From: Alphaproteobacteria bacterium
Lineage (GTDB): Bacteria; Myxococcota_A; UBA796; GCA-2862545
Assembly (NCBI GenBank): GCA_020632915.1
Contig: JACKEP010000028.1
Coordinates: 1 to 64,000 of the forward strand
Reading direction: 5' to 3'
DNA: 64,000 bases
Position numbers and translations under genes: made by a program. A model generated the notes under the pieces. The model did no database searches, was not told the origin of the DNA, and saw only the letters and a program-made list of their open reading frames with translations. Each line of letters opens with the position of its first letter. Within the stretch, counting starts at the first letter, position 1. Positions 1-23,227 of this stretch are shown here, one piece after another.

Positions 1-286
1 CGGGCGTGAGCACCGGACACGTCGGGGTGTCGAGGACGGCGTGGGTGGCCCCGTCGTACAGGCCGATCGCCACGCGGCGACCGCGCACGTCGACCGGCAG
101 CTTGAGCCGGGTGCGGTAGCCCTCCGTCCGGGGCGCGGCGCGCACCGTCGGCACGGGCGGCAGCCCGAGGTGGGGGTAGGGGGCCACGGCCTGCACCAAC
201 CGGTCCCGCTTGGCGACGAGCTGGTCGGCGTAGGGCAGGTCGAGGAGCGGGCAGCCCGGACAGGTCGGATGATGGACGCAGTGCAT
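1..286 (-). CDS. RumA/TrmA-family RNA (uracil-5-)-methyltransferase, N-terminal part
   Basis: The gene runs off the left edge; 95 N-terminal residues are visible from an ATG at 286. Cys3, Cys9, Cys12 and Cys90 have the C-x5-C-x2-C...C spacing of the [4Fe-4S] site of RlmD/RumA enzymes, and the segment around residues 57-64 (GYRTRLKL) matches the start of their central domain. Such enzymes methylate C5 of uridine in 23S rRNA or tRNA using S-adenosylmethionine. The TRAM RNA-binding domain that usually precedes the cluster is absent. The start lies 9 nt after the stop of the glycosyltransferase gene, so the two are probably co-transcribed. The methyltransferase domain is outside the window, so target base and RNA cannot be decided. 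Confidence 0.75.
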   Translation of the reverse strand, partial: MHCVHHPTCPGCPLLDLPYADQLVAKRDRLVQAVAPYPHLGLPPVPTVRAAPRTEGYRTRLKLPVDVRGRRVAIGLYDGATHAVLDTPTCPVLTP

Positions 287-295
287 CGGCGGCGC

Positions 296-1402
296 CTATC
301 GCACCGTCGCGGCCCCTTCGACCGCACGCGCCCCGCCGACCAGCGCCTCCAGGGCGTCGACGGCCTGCACGGCGCCGTCGTCGGGAGGGTCCAGCGCGCG
401 GTGGCGGGCGCGCCAGCCGTCGACGCGATCGAGCGCGGCCTCCAGATCCGCCTGGAGTCCGGCCTCCGACGTCACCGCGCCCACGCCGAGCTGCGCGATG
501 GTGGCGGCGTTGACCCACTGCTCGGCGTGCCGGGGCACCGGCAGCACCAGCAGCGGCACGCCCAGCCAGTACAGCTCGCTGACGGCGGAGAAGCCCCCGT
601 TGACCACGGCGAGGTCCGCCTGGGCGAGCAGCGCGCGGTTGTCGCGCACCTTGCCGTGCCACGTCACCCCCGGATGCGCGGGCACGTCGTCGGGGCGCGC
701 CCGTCCCACCACGTCGATCGTCACCCCGGCGGGCGGGGCGTCCAGCCGGATCGCCGTCGACAGGGTCGAGCCCGAGAGCATCACGAGCACGCGCCGCACG
801 GGCCCGTCGCCCACCCGGCGGGCCAGCCCGCGCCGCACCACCGGTCCGATGCGCCGGTAGGGGGGACCGGTCTGCGGCAGCGTGGGATCGAGGCACGGGG
901 ACAGCGTCAGCGTGGTCGCCCAGCGGTGGAAGCGCCAGTCGTTGTCCTCCACGACGAGGAGCTGTGCGCGGGTGGACGCGGGAGGGTCCGGCAGGCGGCG
1001 CCAGGCGGTGTGGACGACGTCGGCGTTGTTGAGCGCCACGAGCGGCACCCCGGCGCGCCGGACGGGGCACACGGTGTAGGTGGAGTCGGTGACCACGACG
1101 TCGGGGCGGCGGGCGGCGATCACCCGGGCGATCACGGCCTCGTTGGCACGCGCCGTCCGAAGCAGGCGGCCGGCCGACAGCACGGTGCCCGCGACCGACA
1201 GGGCGCCGTCGCGCTCGGCGTAGGCGAAGGCCCCCACCTCGTGGACGTCGCCCGCCTCCGGCCGGCCACGCAGGTACCAGGCGCCGTTCCCGCCGGTGAC
1301 CACCTCGGCCGCGTGGCCGCGGGCGGCGAGCACCTCCAGGAGCGCGTGACAGCGCGTGGCGTTGCCGAGCCCGAGGCCGTTGACGAGGAACAGTACCCGC
1401 AC
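296..1402 (-). CDS. GT-B glycosyltransferase, MurG/UDP-glycosyltransferase-like
   Basis: A 368-residue protein with two Rossmann-like halves. The N-terminus (VLFLVNGLGLGNATRCHAL) has the glycine-rich acceptor-side loop and the 'GHAAEVVTGG' segment of MurG and macrolide-type glycosyltransferases. The C-terminal half has the nucleotide-sugar motif NGGFSAVSELYWLGVP followed by a conserved P-x-x-x-H-x-x-Q segment (PVPRHAEQWVN). It therefore most likely moves a sugar from a nucleotide donor to a lipid or small-molecule acceptor; neither is identifiable. The GTG start has a GGGAGG ribosome site 4 nt upstream. It is divergent from the polyketide synthase with 134 bp between start codons, so it could tailor the polyketide, but this is inference from position only. 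Confidence 0.72.
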   Translation of the reverse strand: MRVLFLVNGLGLGNATRCHALLEVLAARGHAAEVVTGGNGAWYLRGRPEAGDVHEVGAFAYAERDGALSVAGTVLSAGRLLRTARANEAVIARVIAARRPDVVVTDSTYTVCPVRRAGVPLVALNNADVVHTAWRRLPDPPASTRAQLLVVEDNDWRFHRWATTLTLSPCLDPTLPQTGPPYRRIGPVVRRGLARRVGDGPVRRVLVMLSGSTLSTAIRLDAPPAGVTIDVVGRARPDDVPAHPGVTWHGKVRDNRALLAQADLAVVNGGFSAVSELYWLGVPLLVLPVPRHAEQWVNAATIAQLGVGAVTSEAGLQADLEAALDRVDGWRARHRALDPPDDGAVQAVDALEALVGGARAVEGAATVR

Positions 1403-1424
1403 CGACCCTCCCGGTCCCGGCGGC

Positions 1425-1443
1425 CGATCGGAGCCTCCGATCG
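1425..1443. promoter_or_regulatory. 19-bp perfect palindrome between divergent glycosyltransferase and PKS genes
   Basis: The sequence CGATCGGAG-C-CTCCGATCG is a perfect 9-bp inverted repeat around one base. It lies between the two divergent starts, 23 nt before the glycosyltransferase GTG and 40 nt before the proposed PKS -35 box. It overlaps the expected transcription start of the glycosyltransferase. The arrangement suits a dimeric regulator; a leader hairpin in the glycosyltransferase mRNA is the alternative. Confidence 0.5.
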
Positions 1444-1450
1444 TCGGACC

Positions 1451-1456
1451 AGGGTA
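1451..1456 (-). promoter_or_regulatory. candidate -10 box for the glycosyltransferase
   Basis: The minus strand reads TACCCT, the same hexamer as the better-supported -10 at 18320. Transcription would begin near the 19-bp palindrome. I found no convincing -35 element at 16-18 nt, so support is weak. Confidence 0.25.
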
Positions 1457-1483
1457 CCGCCGTTCGCCGGACGCGTCGCGGGC

Positions 1484-1511
1484 TTGCCGGGCCCGCCGCT
1501 TGCGCTACAAC
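1484..1511 (+). promoter_or_regulatory. candidate sigma70-type promoter of the PKS gene
   Basis: TTGCCG (1484-1489) and TACAAC (1506-1511) are 16 nt apart and sit 26 nt upstream of the PKS start codon. The pattern matches other candidates in the window (18297 and 44708). A short 5' leader of about 20 nt with a weak GGAAG ribosome site would result. Confidence 0.45.
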
Positions 1512-1536
1512 CCCCGGGCCCCGACCGGAAGCGTGC

Positions 1537-16783
<15,247 letters not shown>

Positions 16784-16794
<11 letters not shown>

Positions 16795-18121
16795 CGGGAC
16801 AGTCGGCCTGCACGGTGGTGTAGGTCAGCAGCAGGAACTCGGTGGGCACGTCGGGGGCGTCGTACAGCCCCCAGTAGACCCGGCCGACGAACCGGCCCCA
16901 CGGGTCGAGCTGCTGCACGACGAGGTCGACGATCGCGACCTCACCGCTCCACGCGCTGTGGCGGACGCTCGCGAGGGTGGCGCCGTTGGGCGCCTCGTGG
17001 ATGACGGTGACGTAGGACGGGTCGGTGGATCGCGGGAACACCTCGCCCCAGGCGATGCCGTCGGGGAGGGTGTAGCTGTCGTGGTGGACGTACTGGACCT
17101 CCACCTGGTCGTCCCAGTGACCGAGGTCGTCGAGCGTGGCGTCCTCCCGGGCCAGCAGCGTGCCGTCCGCGTCGCGCTCCCACGTGGTGCGGCTGCCCCC
17201 GTCGAGCGAGCCGCACGGTCCCACGGCGTAGCGGCGCTCGTAGGTCGCGAGGTTGTCGAGGTCGTCGTAGGTCCAGCGATCGTGGCTGCACGCGACGAGG
17301 CCGCTGGCCGAGGTGCCGCCGCGGCGACGCTCCCAGCGCTCCACGGTGCGCCCGTCCACGTAGCGCCAGGTGAGCTGGGACAGGGGGGGCTCGACCACCA
17401 CCACCTCGCCGGGCACCTCCGCGGTCCACGCCAGCTCTTCCTGGATCGTGAGCCGACCGTCGGCGTCGTACGTGCGCCGGGTGATGCCGGTGGGAACGTC
17501 GGTGCCTGCGTACTCGAACGTGGTCTCGGCGCGGCCGCCGCCGTCGAGGGTCACCGTCTCGTAGCGCCAGGAGGTGACCTCGTCGGTGCGGCCGTCGAGG
17601 TCGCGATCGATGCGGATCGCGGCGAGGCGACCGTCGTCGTACTCGTAGCGCTGGACCTCGGTGTCCTGCCGGTCGTCCTCGTAGCCGTCGAACAGCACCA
17701 CCCGGTCGGTGCGACCGCTGTCGTCGTAGAAGGTCTCGGTGCCCGTGGGCGTGCCCGTGGCGGTGGACCCGGCCACCCGGCTGACGAGGCGGCCATCGTC
17801 GTAGTGGAGCGCATCGAAGGTGGTGGGCGGCGCGTCGAGCGGAGCCGCGTTCCACGATCGGCGTGCGATGAGGCGCTGGGCGTCGTCGTAGACGATCTCG
17901 GAGCGGGCGCCCGGCTCGTCCTCCGAGGTGTCGCCGGGGTGGGGCAGGTCGTTGCGTCGCCACTCCTGCTGCACGATGCTGCAGCCGGCCCAGGGCGCGT
18001 CCGGGTCGGCCGGAGCGGGCAGCACGGGGACATCGGGCACATCGGCGAACGGCAGGTGGACGGCCTGCTCGACCGGGCCGCACGCCGCCATCGCCATCGG
18101 CACCCACGCCCAGGTCCGCAC
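16784..18121 (-). CDS. YD-repeat lipoprotein
   Basis: A 445-residue predicted outer-layer lipoprotein. The chosen GTG start (18121) follows a GAGGAGGA ribosome site by 3-5 nt and gives a short signal peptide ending in the lipobox MAMAAC (Cys14); the longer reading to 18211 has no signal logic. The body contains at least six degenerate YD repeats of the Rhs/wall-associated type, for example YDDAQRLIARRSW, FYDDSGRTDRVV, YEYDDGRLAAIRI, TYDADGRLT and TYDDLDNLATYERRY. The family is built of tandem beta-strand repeats; no toxin core, PAAR domain or polymorphic C-terminus follows, so this is not a typical Rhs effector. Its last 11 nt overlap the end of the PKS gene on the other strand. Function unknown. 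Confidence 0.8.
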
Positions 18122-18296
18122 CGGTCCTCCTCTCGCGTCCGTCTGCACCATAGCGCCACGAATCCGCGTCACGTGCCTGCGCTTGCCACGTTCCGCCAGC
18201 GGACGTCCCAACTGCGCCGAGGGTGATCCCCGCTACCGCGCGACGCCTCCGCAACGCGAAGGCGTCATCGGTGTGGCAGGATTCACCTTCTCTGGA

Positions 18297-18325
18297 TTGC
18301 CCGGGATCAACGGCACGGCTACCCT
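18297..18325 (+). promoter_or_regulatory. candidate sigma70-type promoter of the 18368 lipoprotein gene
   Basis: TTGCCC (18297-18302) and TACCCT (18320-18325) are separated by 17 nt, 43 nt upstream of the ATG. The 246-nt gap before the gene (18122-18367) holds nothing else I can name. Confidence 0.5.
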
Positions 18326-18367
18326 ACGCCGACCTCAGGGCCACCCCCTTCTCGTGATGGAGAGACG

Positions 18368-19267
18368 ATGAACGTGACGAACGCCGCGCGGCTGCAGATG
18401 CCGCTCCTGGTCTGTGCCCTCGCGCTCGGCGCGTGCAGCAGCAAGGACAAGGCCTCCACCGACGACACCGACACGACGGTGGACACCTTCAACACCGGCA
18501 ACTCCGGCCCCGACTTCTTCGAGGCCCAGTCGTTCCGCTACACCATCCAGATGGGCGTCGACGCCAACGGCAAGGTCACCACCTTCAGCGACGATCAGAA
18601 CGACTACCAGTCCGGCGTGTTCGTCACGCTGACCGACCGTCGCTCCGACGAGTGCCAGCTCGGCTTCCTGCTGCCCACGGGCTCGTCCTTCCAGGTGATC
18701 GGCGGCGCGGTCGACACCGACACCGACACCGACACCGACACGGACACCGATGTCGCCGAGACCGACTCCGACACCACGCCCGAGGAGGTCGATCAGGATC
18801 TGCTCGACTGGCTGTCCGAGCGCGATCAGATCGTCGGCTTCCGCCTGAAGAACGGCGAGTTCGACCGCGTCGACGCCGACTGCGATCTCGACCCGGCCCA
18901 GTTCGGCGACGATCCGCACGAGTTCTTCATGGTCGGCGCCAACGGCGACTCCCTGCTCGTCGGCGTCGGCGACACGCTCACCGAGGACTGGCAGGCCAAC
19001 CTCGAGGGCCAGAGCGGCCTCGACCCCGACATCGACTTCTGGACGTCGGGCCGTCTGCGCGTCCCCTTCGAGCTCATCGTCACCGATCCCGACACGGGTG
19101 CGCAGACGTCCACCGACGTCACCGACACCGTCGGCTACACCTACCAGGCCGATGCCGACATGAAGATCGTCGAGGACTCCTACGTGGCCGCCGACGACAT
19201 CGACGAGACCACGAAGGCCGCCAAGGGCGTCTACCTCCAGTTCAGCGGCGGCATCGGCCTGCAGTAG
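18368..19267 (+). CDS. Asp/Thr-linker lipoprotein of unknown function
   Basis: A 299-residue predicted lipoprotein. The signal peptide (about residues 1-22) ends in a lipobox LGAC and is followed by a low-complexity acidic stretch. A second linker around residue 117 is six perfect Asp-Thr dipeptides encoded by a GACACC repeat. The regions between and after the linkers contain mixed strands with many Asp and Asn residues but match no family I recognise. It faces a DUF3147 gene convergently, with a hairpin between. Similar D/T linkers occur in four other exported proteins of the window, which suggests a lineage-wide way of tethering domains to the membrane. Confidence 0.75.
   Translation: MNVTNAARLQMPLLVCALALGACSSKDKASTDDTDTTVDTFNTGNSGPDFFEAQSFRYTIQMGVDANGKVTTFSDDQNDYQSGVFVTLTDRRSDECQLGFLLPTGSSFQVIGGAVDTDTDTDTDTDTDVAETDSDTTPEEVDQDLLDWLSERDQIVGFRLKNGEFDRVDADCDLDPAQFGDDPHEFFMVGANGDSLLVGVGDTLTEDWQANLEGQSGLDPDIDFWTSGRLRVPFELIVTDPDTGAQTSTDVTDTVGYTYQADADMKIVEDSYVAADDIDETTKAAKGVYLQFSGGIGLQ
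18713..18748 (+). repeat. in-frame hexamer repeat (GACACC)6 encoding Asp-Thr
   Basis: Six consecutive GACAC(C/G) units, five identical and one with GACACG, encode a DT x6 linker inside the lipoprotein. Such a tract can change length by slippage without changing frame. Confidence 0.9.
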
Positions 19268-19283
19268 CCAGCCGCCCCTCGGC

Positions 19284-19303
19284 GCGGCCCCATCGCGGGC
19301 CGC
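19284..19303. terminator. hairpin between convergent genes
   Basis: GCGGCCC and GGGCCGC pair around the 6-nt loop CATCGC, 16 nt after the lipoprotein stop and 57 nt before the DUF3147 stop on the other strand. No T-run follows in either direction, so it is only a candidate bidirectional terminator. Confidence 0.45.
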
Positions 19304-19360
19304 TCCGACGCCCCCTCCGAGGCACGCCGTCCCCGCGACGCGCGTGCCTCGCTGCTTTCT

Positions 19361-19708
19361 CTACGCCTCGATGCCCATCCACCGCAGCACGGGCAGCATC
19401 CCCGCATACGCCACCGCCGTGAGCCCCACCGACACCGCGAGGCTCGGCCAGTACCCCACCCCCTGCCGCAACAACACGGGCAGCGCCACGAACAGCACCA
19501 GCGACGGCAACACCAGCCAGAACACCGACGTCGACAGCCGCGCCACCGCCTCGACGTCCCCGGTGTCGACATACAGCCAGCTCATCGCCAGCACCGACAC
19601 CAACGGCACCGAAGCCAACAAGGCCCCCAGCACCGCACTCCGCTTCGCGGCCTCCGCAATCGCCACGATCAACACCGCGCTGACCACCACCTTCACGACC
19701 ACCTGCAC
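19361..19708 (-). CDS. DUF3147 family membrane protein
   Basis: A 115-residue, almost wholly hydrophobic protein with four predicted membrane helices. The segments IAEAAKRSAVLGALLASVP, LSTSVFWLVLPSLVLF and the C-terminal LRWMGI match the DUF3147 pattern. The family has no established function. I chose the GTG at 19708, because a GGGAGG site lies 5 nt upstream and the resulting length is the family's usual one; the open frame continues upstream to 19786 without hydrophobic character. It lies downstream of the sulfatase-like gene on the same strand but 322 nt away, with strong secondary structure between them, so shared transcription is doubtful. Confidence 0.8.
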   Translation of the reverse strand: MQVVVKVVVSAVLIVAIAEAAKRSAVLGALLASVPLVSVLAMSWLYVDTGDVEAVARLSTSVFWLVLPSLVLFVALPVLLRQGVGYWPSLAVSVGLTAVAYAGMLPVLRWMGIEA

Positions 19709-19770
19709 GCCCACCTCCCACCGGCCCCTAACCGAGCCCTCTCCCCCGAAGCCCCAGCCCACGCCACCCT

Positions 19771-19830
19771 GCGGGTCGCCCCCCAAGGCGTGTGTGGACG
19801 CCGCCCACCCCGCGGGTCGCCCCCCAGGCG
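19771..19830. repeat. two direct copies of a 19-nt C-rich element
   Basis: GCGGGTCGCCCCCCAAGGCG at 19771-19790 recurs at 19812-19830 with one A deleted. The copies are 41 nt apart in the non-coding region upstream of the DUF3147 start. The DUF3147 gene is transcribed leftward, so the copies lie in or before its leader. Confidence 0.55.
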
Positions 19831-19880
19831 CCGCCGCGCGGCGAGGTTCCCCGCACCGTCCCGCGGGCGGGGGTGACCGA

Positions 19881-19917
19881 GACCACCGAGCCGCGGGTTC
19901 ACCCGCGGACGGTGGTC
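19881..19917. terminator. strong two-part hairpin in the sulfatase-DUF3147 gap
   Basis: GACCACCG pairs with CGGTGGTC, and CCGCGGGT pairs with ACCCGCGG inside it, separated by a 2/1-nt internal loop and closed by TC. This is the strongest hairpin seen in the window. It begins about 114 nt downstream of the sulfatase-like stop codon and has no T-run. It may protect or end the upstream transcript. The surrounding gap 19709-20030 holds no credible gene. Confidence 0.5.
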
Positions 19918-19981
19918 GAAGGGCAGGACCCGCGCCCCACCCCCCGCCGGTGCGGCGAACCCCGCCGCTCGGCGCCCGCCG

Positions 19982-20007
19982 CCCCCAAGACCCGCCTCCC
20001 TCCCCCC
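19982..20007 (-). promoter_or_regulatory. G-quadruplex-forming motif in a 3' untranslated region
   Basis: On the minus strand four G-runs of 6, 3, 3 and 5 bases are separated by loops of 1, 4 and 4 nt. The motif begins 24 nt after the stop codon of the sulfatase-like gene and is on the transcribed sense strand, so it could fold in the mRNA. Confidence 0.45.
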
Positions 20008-20030
20008 GAAGGCGTCCCCATCCAAGCCGC

Positions 20031-21542
20031 CTACTGGACGTAGCCCACAGCCTGCATCAGCTTCATGACCTCCGGGTCCGGCCCGCGCTCCAGCGCGTCC
20101 TGCAGGCTCTTCTCGTGCGCCGCCAGCCGCTCCGCGAACGTGTCGATCCCCGGGTGGGTCACCGGGAACGCCAGCGGGTGCTCCTCCATCGGGTCGGCCG
20201 ACAGGTCGAACCGCATCCGCTTGCCGTCGAGGTACATGAGCTTGTCCTCGTTGCTCTGCCACACCGCCACCGACTCCCAGCTCGGCTTGAAGTCGTCGGG
20301 GTTCTCGGCCGACGCCGACTCCACGAGCAGGGCCGGCTCGGGCAGCTTGCCGTCGTGCAGCAGCGTCCACGCCGTCGTGCCCGACATCGGGGACGGCAGC
20401 GTCATCGGCGACTTGTCCATGTTGTCGAAGTACAGGAACGGGATGCGGGTGACGGTCTGCCACACCGCCGAGCCGTGGCGCAGGAGCTGGTGCTCCCCCA
20501 GGTGCTCGCCGTGGTCGCTCGTGATCACCATGCGGTGGGGACGGGCGATCCACCCCGTGGCGGTGAGCCCGCGGATCAGCACGCCGAGGTTGGCGTCGGA
20601 CGTGTAGACGGCGTGGTCGTAGGCGTCCTTGATGCGCGCCAGGTAGGGGCCCTGCTTGGGCTCGGGCATCTGACCCGTGACGAACTGGTAGTACGGGCTC
20701 TTCGGGTCGGCGGTGTGGGGGTTGAGCGACAGCCGCTCGGCGGGCTCCACCCAGTCGAGGCCCTCGGGGATGTCCGGGTAGGGGTCGTGGGCGTCGATCA
20801 GGTTGATGAACGCGAACAGGGGCTTGTCGGGGTCGAGCCGCTCGAGCTCGGCCTTGAGCATCCGCCCGAACTCCTCGCGCAGCGGGCCACGCAGGCCCTC
20901 GGCGACCACCACCCGGTCGAACCCCTGCCAGAACCCGCCCTCGGCGTTGCCGAACACGGGGTTCGCCGACAGCAGCAGGGTCTGGTAGCCGCGGGCGGCG
21001 TAGGTCTCGGCGAGGGTCTCGAACCGGTCGTCGAGCGGGGTGCCCAGGGTGTGCACGCCGTGCTCGGCGGTGGGGCGACCCGTCAGGTAGGAGGCGTGGG
21101 CCGGCAGCGTCCACGTGGCGGGGGAGTAGGTGTCGCACGACACCGCGCGGGCCAGCTTCGCGAACCGGACGAGGTTGGGCGTGTTGGGCCGCTCGTAGCC
21201 GCACAGCTGCGTGTGGTCGGCCCGCACCGTGTCCATGACCACGAGGGCGACGAACGCGGGCTCGCCCTCGGGCAGCGCGTCGAGTGCGACGGTCGCGTGC
21301 GCCTCGGGGTTGGTCCACGCCACCACACCCGGCCCCTTGCGGTGACCGCCGCGCGCCTTGCTGCCGCCCTCGTCGTCGTCGCCGGCGTCGGTGTCGTCGC
21401 CGACGGCGTCGTCCTCGGACTCGGCCGTGGCGGTGGCCGGCGGCGGAGCCTTCGCGGCGCGCTTGCCCGCGGCGGGCTCCTTGCCGCTGCAGGCGAGCAG
21501 CGTGGCGATCAGCACGGTGAGCGGGAGCAGGCGAGGGAGCAC
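20031..21542 (-). CDS. sulfatase-like hydrolase, lipoprotein
   Basis: A 503-residue member of the alkaline-phosphatase superfamily. The GTG start has a GGAGG site 5 nt upstream and gives a signal peptide with lipobox TLLAC (Cys18), then an acidic low-complexity linker (about 30-62). The catalytic fold begins at about 97: VVMDTVRADH supplies the first metal Asp, and ITSDHGEHLGEH supplies later metal ligands. At the nucleophile position the sequence is TLPAH (145-149) instead of the C/S-x-P-x-R motif that is converted to formylglycine, so Thr145 is the probable nucleophile, as in phospho- and phosphoglycerol-transferase relatives. A true sulfatase activity is therefore doubtful; substrate unknown. 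It follows the photolyase-type gene on the same strand by 65 nt. Confidence 0.82.
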   Translation of the reverse strand: MLPRLLPLTVLIATLLACSGKEPAAGKRAAKAPPPATATAESEDDAVGDDTDAGDDDEGGSKARGGHRKGPGVVAWTNPEAHATVALDALPEGEPAFVALVVMDTVRADHTQLCGYERPNTPNLVRFAKLARAVSCDTYSPATWTLPAHASYLTGRPTAEHGVHTLGTPLDDRFETLAETYAARGYQTLLLSANPVFGNAEGGFWQGFDRVVVAEGLRGPLREEFGRMLKAELERLDPDKPLFAFINLIDAHDPYPDIPEGLDWVEPAERLSLNPHTADPKSPYYQFVTGQMPEPKQGPYLARIKDAYDHAVYTSDANLGVLIRGLTATGWIARPHRMVITSDHGEHLGEHQLLRHGSAVWQTVTRIPFLYFDNMDKSPMTLPSPMSGTTAWTLLHDGKLPEPALLVESASAENPDDFKPSWESVAVWQSNEDKLMYLDGKRMRFDLSADPMEEHPLAFPVTHPGIDTFAERLAAHEKSLQDALERGPDPEVMKLMQAVGYVQ

Positions 21543-21607
21543 GACGGCCTCCGGTGCGACCCGCGGCGTGTAACCGATGGCGTCCGCGATCGGGCCACCG
21601 GTGCGGC

Positions 21608-23134
21608 CTAACGGCGGCGCGGGCCCCGCCGGCTGCCGTGTCTGTGGTGGATGGCCCGGGCCTGGTCCCGCGCCTCGGCGGTCGCGCGCACGGCGTCCAG
21701 GCGACGGGCGGCCACCGCTGCCGCCAGGGCGTGGTCGACGATTGGGGACGGGTAGTGCTCGCCGACACGACAGCCCGCGGTGACCTGCGTCGACGGGTCC
21801 ATGCGGTGCGGTCGGTGCAGGAGGTGCAGCGGCACGCGGGCGAGCTCGGGCACCCAGTGTCGGACGAAGACCCCGTCCGGGTCGTGGTCGACCTGTTGCT
21901 TGACCGGGTCGTAGATCCGGAGGGCGTTGATCCCGGTCGTGCCCGCCTGCATCTGCACCTGCGGGTAGTGGATGCCGGGGTCGAAGTCGACGAAGCGGCG
22001 CGCGAGCTCCAGCGCGACGGGACGCCAGTGCAGCCACAGGTCGTAGGTGGCAAAGCTCACGAGCATCGCCCGCATCCGGAAGTTGATCCAGCCGGTGCGG
22101 TCGAGGCAGCGCATGCAGGCGTCGACCATCGGGTAGCCGGTGCGCCCGTCCCGCCAGGCCGCGAACGCGGCGTGCTTGCGCTCCGTCCACCGGTCCGTGG
22201 TCTCGACCCTCAGGCCGTCGACGGCGGGGGACAGGTTGCTGTGCTCGATGGAGGGGTCGTCCTCGAGCTTCTGGGTGAAGTGGTCCCGCCAGCGCAGGCG
22301 TGCCTCGAACGCCTCCAGGCTCGCCAGCCAGCCGGCGTCGACGGCGTCACCGCACGCGACGGCATCGCGCACCGCGTCGGCTCGGGCGCGGGTCGCGTGC
22401 ACCACCTCGCGCGCGCTGAGTGCACCCCAGGCCAGGTACGGCGACAACCGGCTTCCTTCGGTCCACGCCCGCACCGGGGACGACATGCCGCGCCGGTAGT
22501 CCACGCCGCGCGCCGCGAGGAAGCTGTCGACCAACGCCAGACCCGCGACGCGGCCGCCGGGCTGGGCCTCGGTGCGCCGCGACGGGGCGAGCCCGACCGT
22601 TCGCGGCGACGGGATCGGCTCGAACACCAGCCCGGCCGGCCAGGTGGGCGCCGCCACGTGCGCGGGCGCGGGGACCGGTGGGCGGTGGAGGCGTCGGTCC
22701 CAGCGACGCGCCCAGCCGTCCCGCTCGGGGTGGGGGCGCTGGACGCCGGAGGCCGGTCGCTCCGTCCACGGCACCCCCTGCGCCGCGCACCATCGGGCGA
22801 CCGCCTTGTCGCGCGCGAACGTCCAGGCCGTGCCGGTCTCCTCGTGGCTGTACAGCCGGTCGAGCAGTCCGCGGGCGCGTAGATCGGCGAGCACGTCACG
22901 CACCCGCCCGGTGCGGATCAGCAGCCGGTTGCCGCGGGCGCGCAGCGCATCGTCGAGGTCCGCGAGGCATCCGGCCACGAAGTCGAGGTGGGCGGGATCG
23001 TGGTCGGCCTGCGCCCACAGTCCGGGCTCGACGACGTACAGGCACACCACCGGCCCGTCGTCACAGGCCTGCCGCAGGGGCGCGTGGTCCGCCACGCGAA
23101 GGTCGCGCTTGAACCAGACGACGCCGACGCCCAC
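21608..23134 (-). CDS. cryptochrome/deoxyribodipyrimidine photolyase family protein
   Basis: About 508 residues. The N-terminal Rossmann-like domain opens with GVVWFKRDLRVADHAPL, the antenna-cofactor domain signature. The C-terminal helical domain carries the FAD-binding core: LSPYLAWGALSAREV, WRDHFTQKLEDD, GYPMVDACMRCL and the segment around WINFRMRAMLVSFATYDLW. In this class blue light drives FAD to split pyrimidine dimers, or the protein senses light. This looks like the FAD-binding group with the VDFDPGIHYPQVQMQAGTTG segment rather than classical E. coli PhrB. I preferred the GTG at 23134, which has GGGAGG 5 nt upstream; GTG at 23140 would start inside the ribosome site. Confidence 0.85.
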   Translation of the reverse strand: MGVGVVWFKRDLRVADHAPLRQACDDGPVVCLYVVEPGLWAQADHDPAHLDFVAGCLADLDDALRARGNRLLIRTGRVRDVLADLRARGLLDRLYSHEETGTAWTFARDKAVARWCAAQGVPWTERPASGVQRPHPERDGWARRWDRRLHRPPVPAPAHVAAPTWPAGLVFEPIPSPRTVGLAPSRRTEAQPGGRVAGLALVDSFLAARGVDYRRGMSSPVRAWTEGSRLSPYLAWGALSAREVVHATRARADAVRDAVACGDAVDAGWLASLEAFEARLRWRDHFTQKLEDDPSIEHSNLSPAVDGLRVETTDRWTERKHAAFAAWRDGRTGYPMVDACMRCLDRTGWINFRMRAMLVSFATYDLWLHWRPVALELARRFVDFDPGIHYPQVQMQAGTTGINALRIYDPVKQQVDHDPDGVFVRHWVPELARVPLHLLHRPHRMDPSTQVTAGCRVGEHYPSPIVDHALAAAVAARRLDAVRATAEARDQARAIHHRHGSRRGPRRR

Positions 23135-23227
23135 GCCCACCTCCCGTGTGGGGGCGCGGTAGCGTGGTCCGGCCCGGGTGCGATCGGCCGTGGCCGGTCG
23201 TGGCGTTCCGGCACACCCGGCGACACG

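Noticed and set aside
16958..18226. Plus-strand frame opposite the YD-repeat lipoprotein
   Set aside because: The minus-strand reading has repeated YD motifs, a lipobox and a strong ribosome site; the other has none.
18713..18748. Repeat tract as a CRISPR or regulatory array
   Set aside because: It is a contiguous in-frame hexamer inside a coding region, with no spacers.
19792..20043. 83-codon proline-rich open frame in the structured gap
   Set aside because: No ribosome site; composition follows the C-rich repeats; it runs antisense into the sulfatase-like gene.
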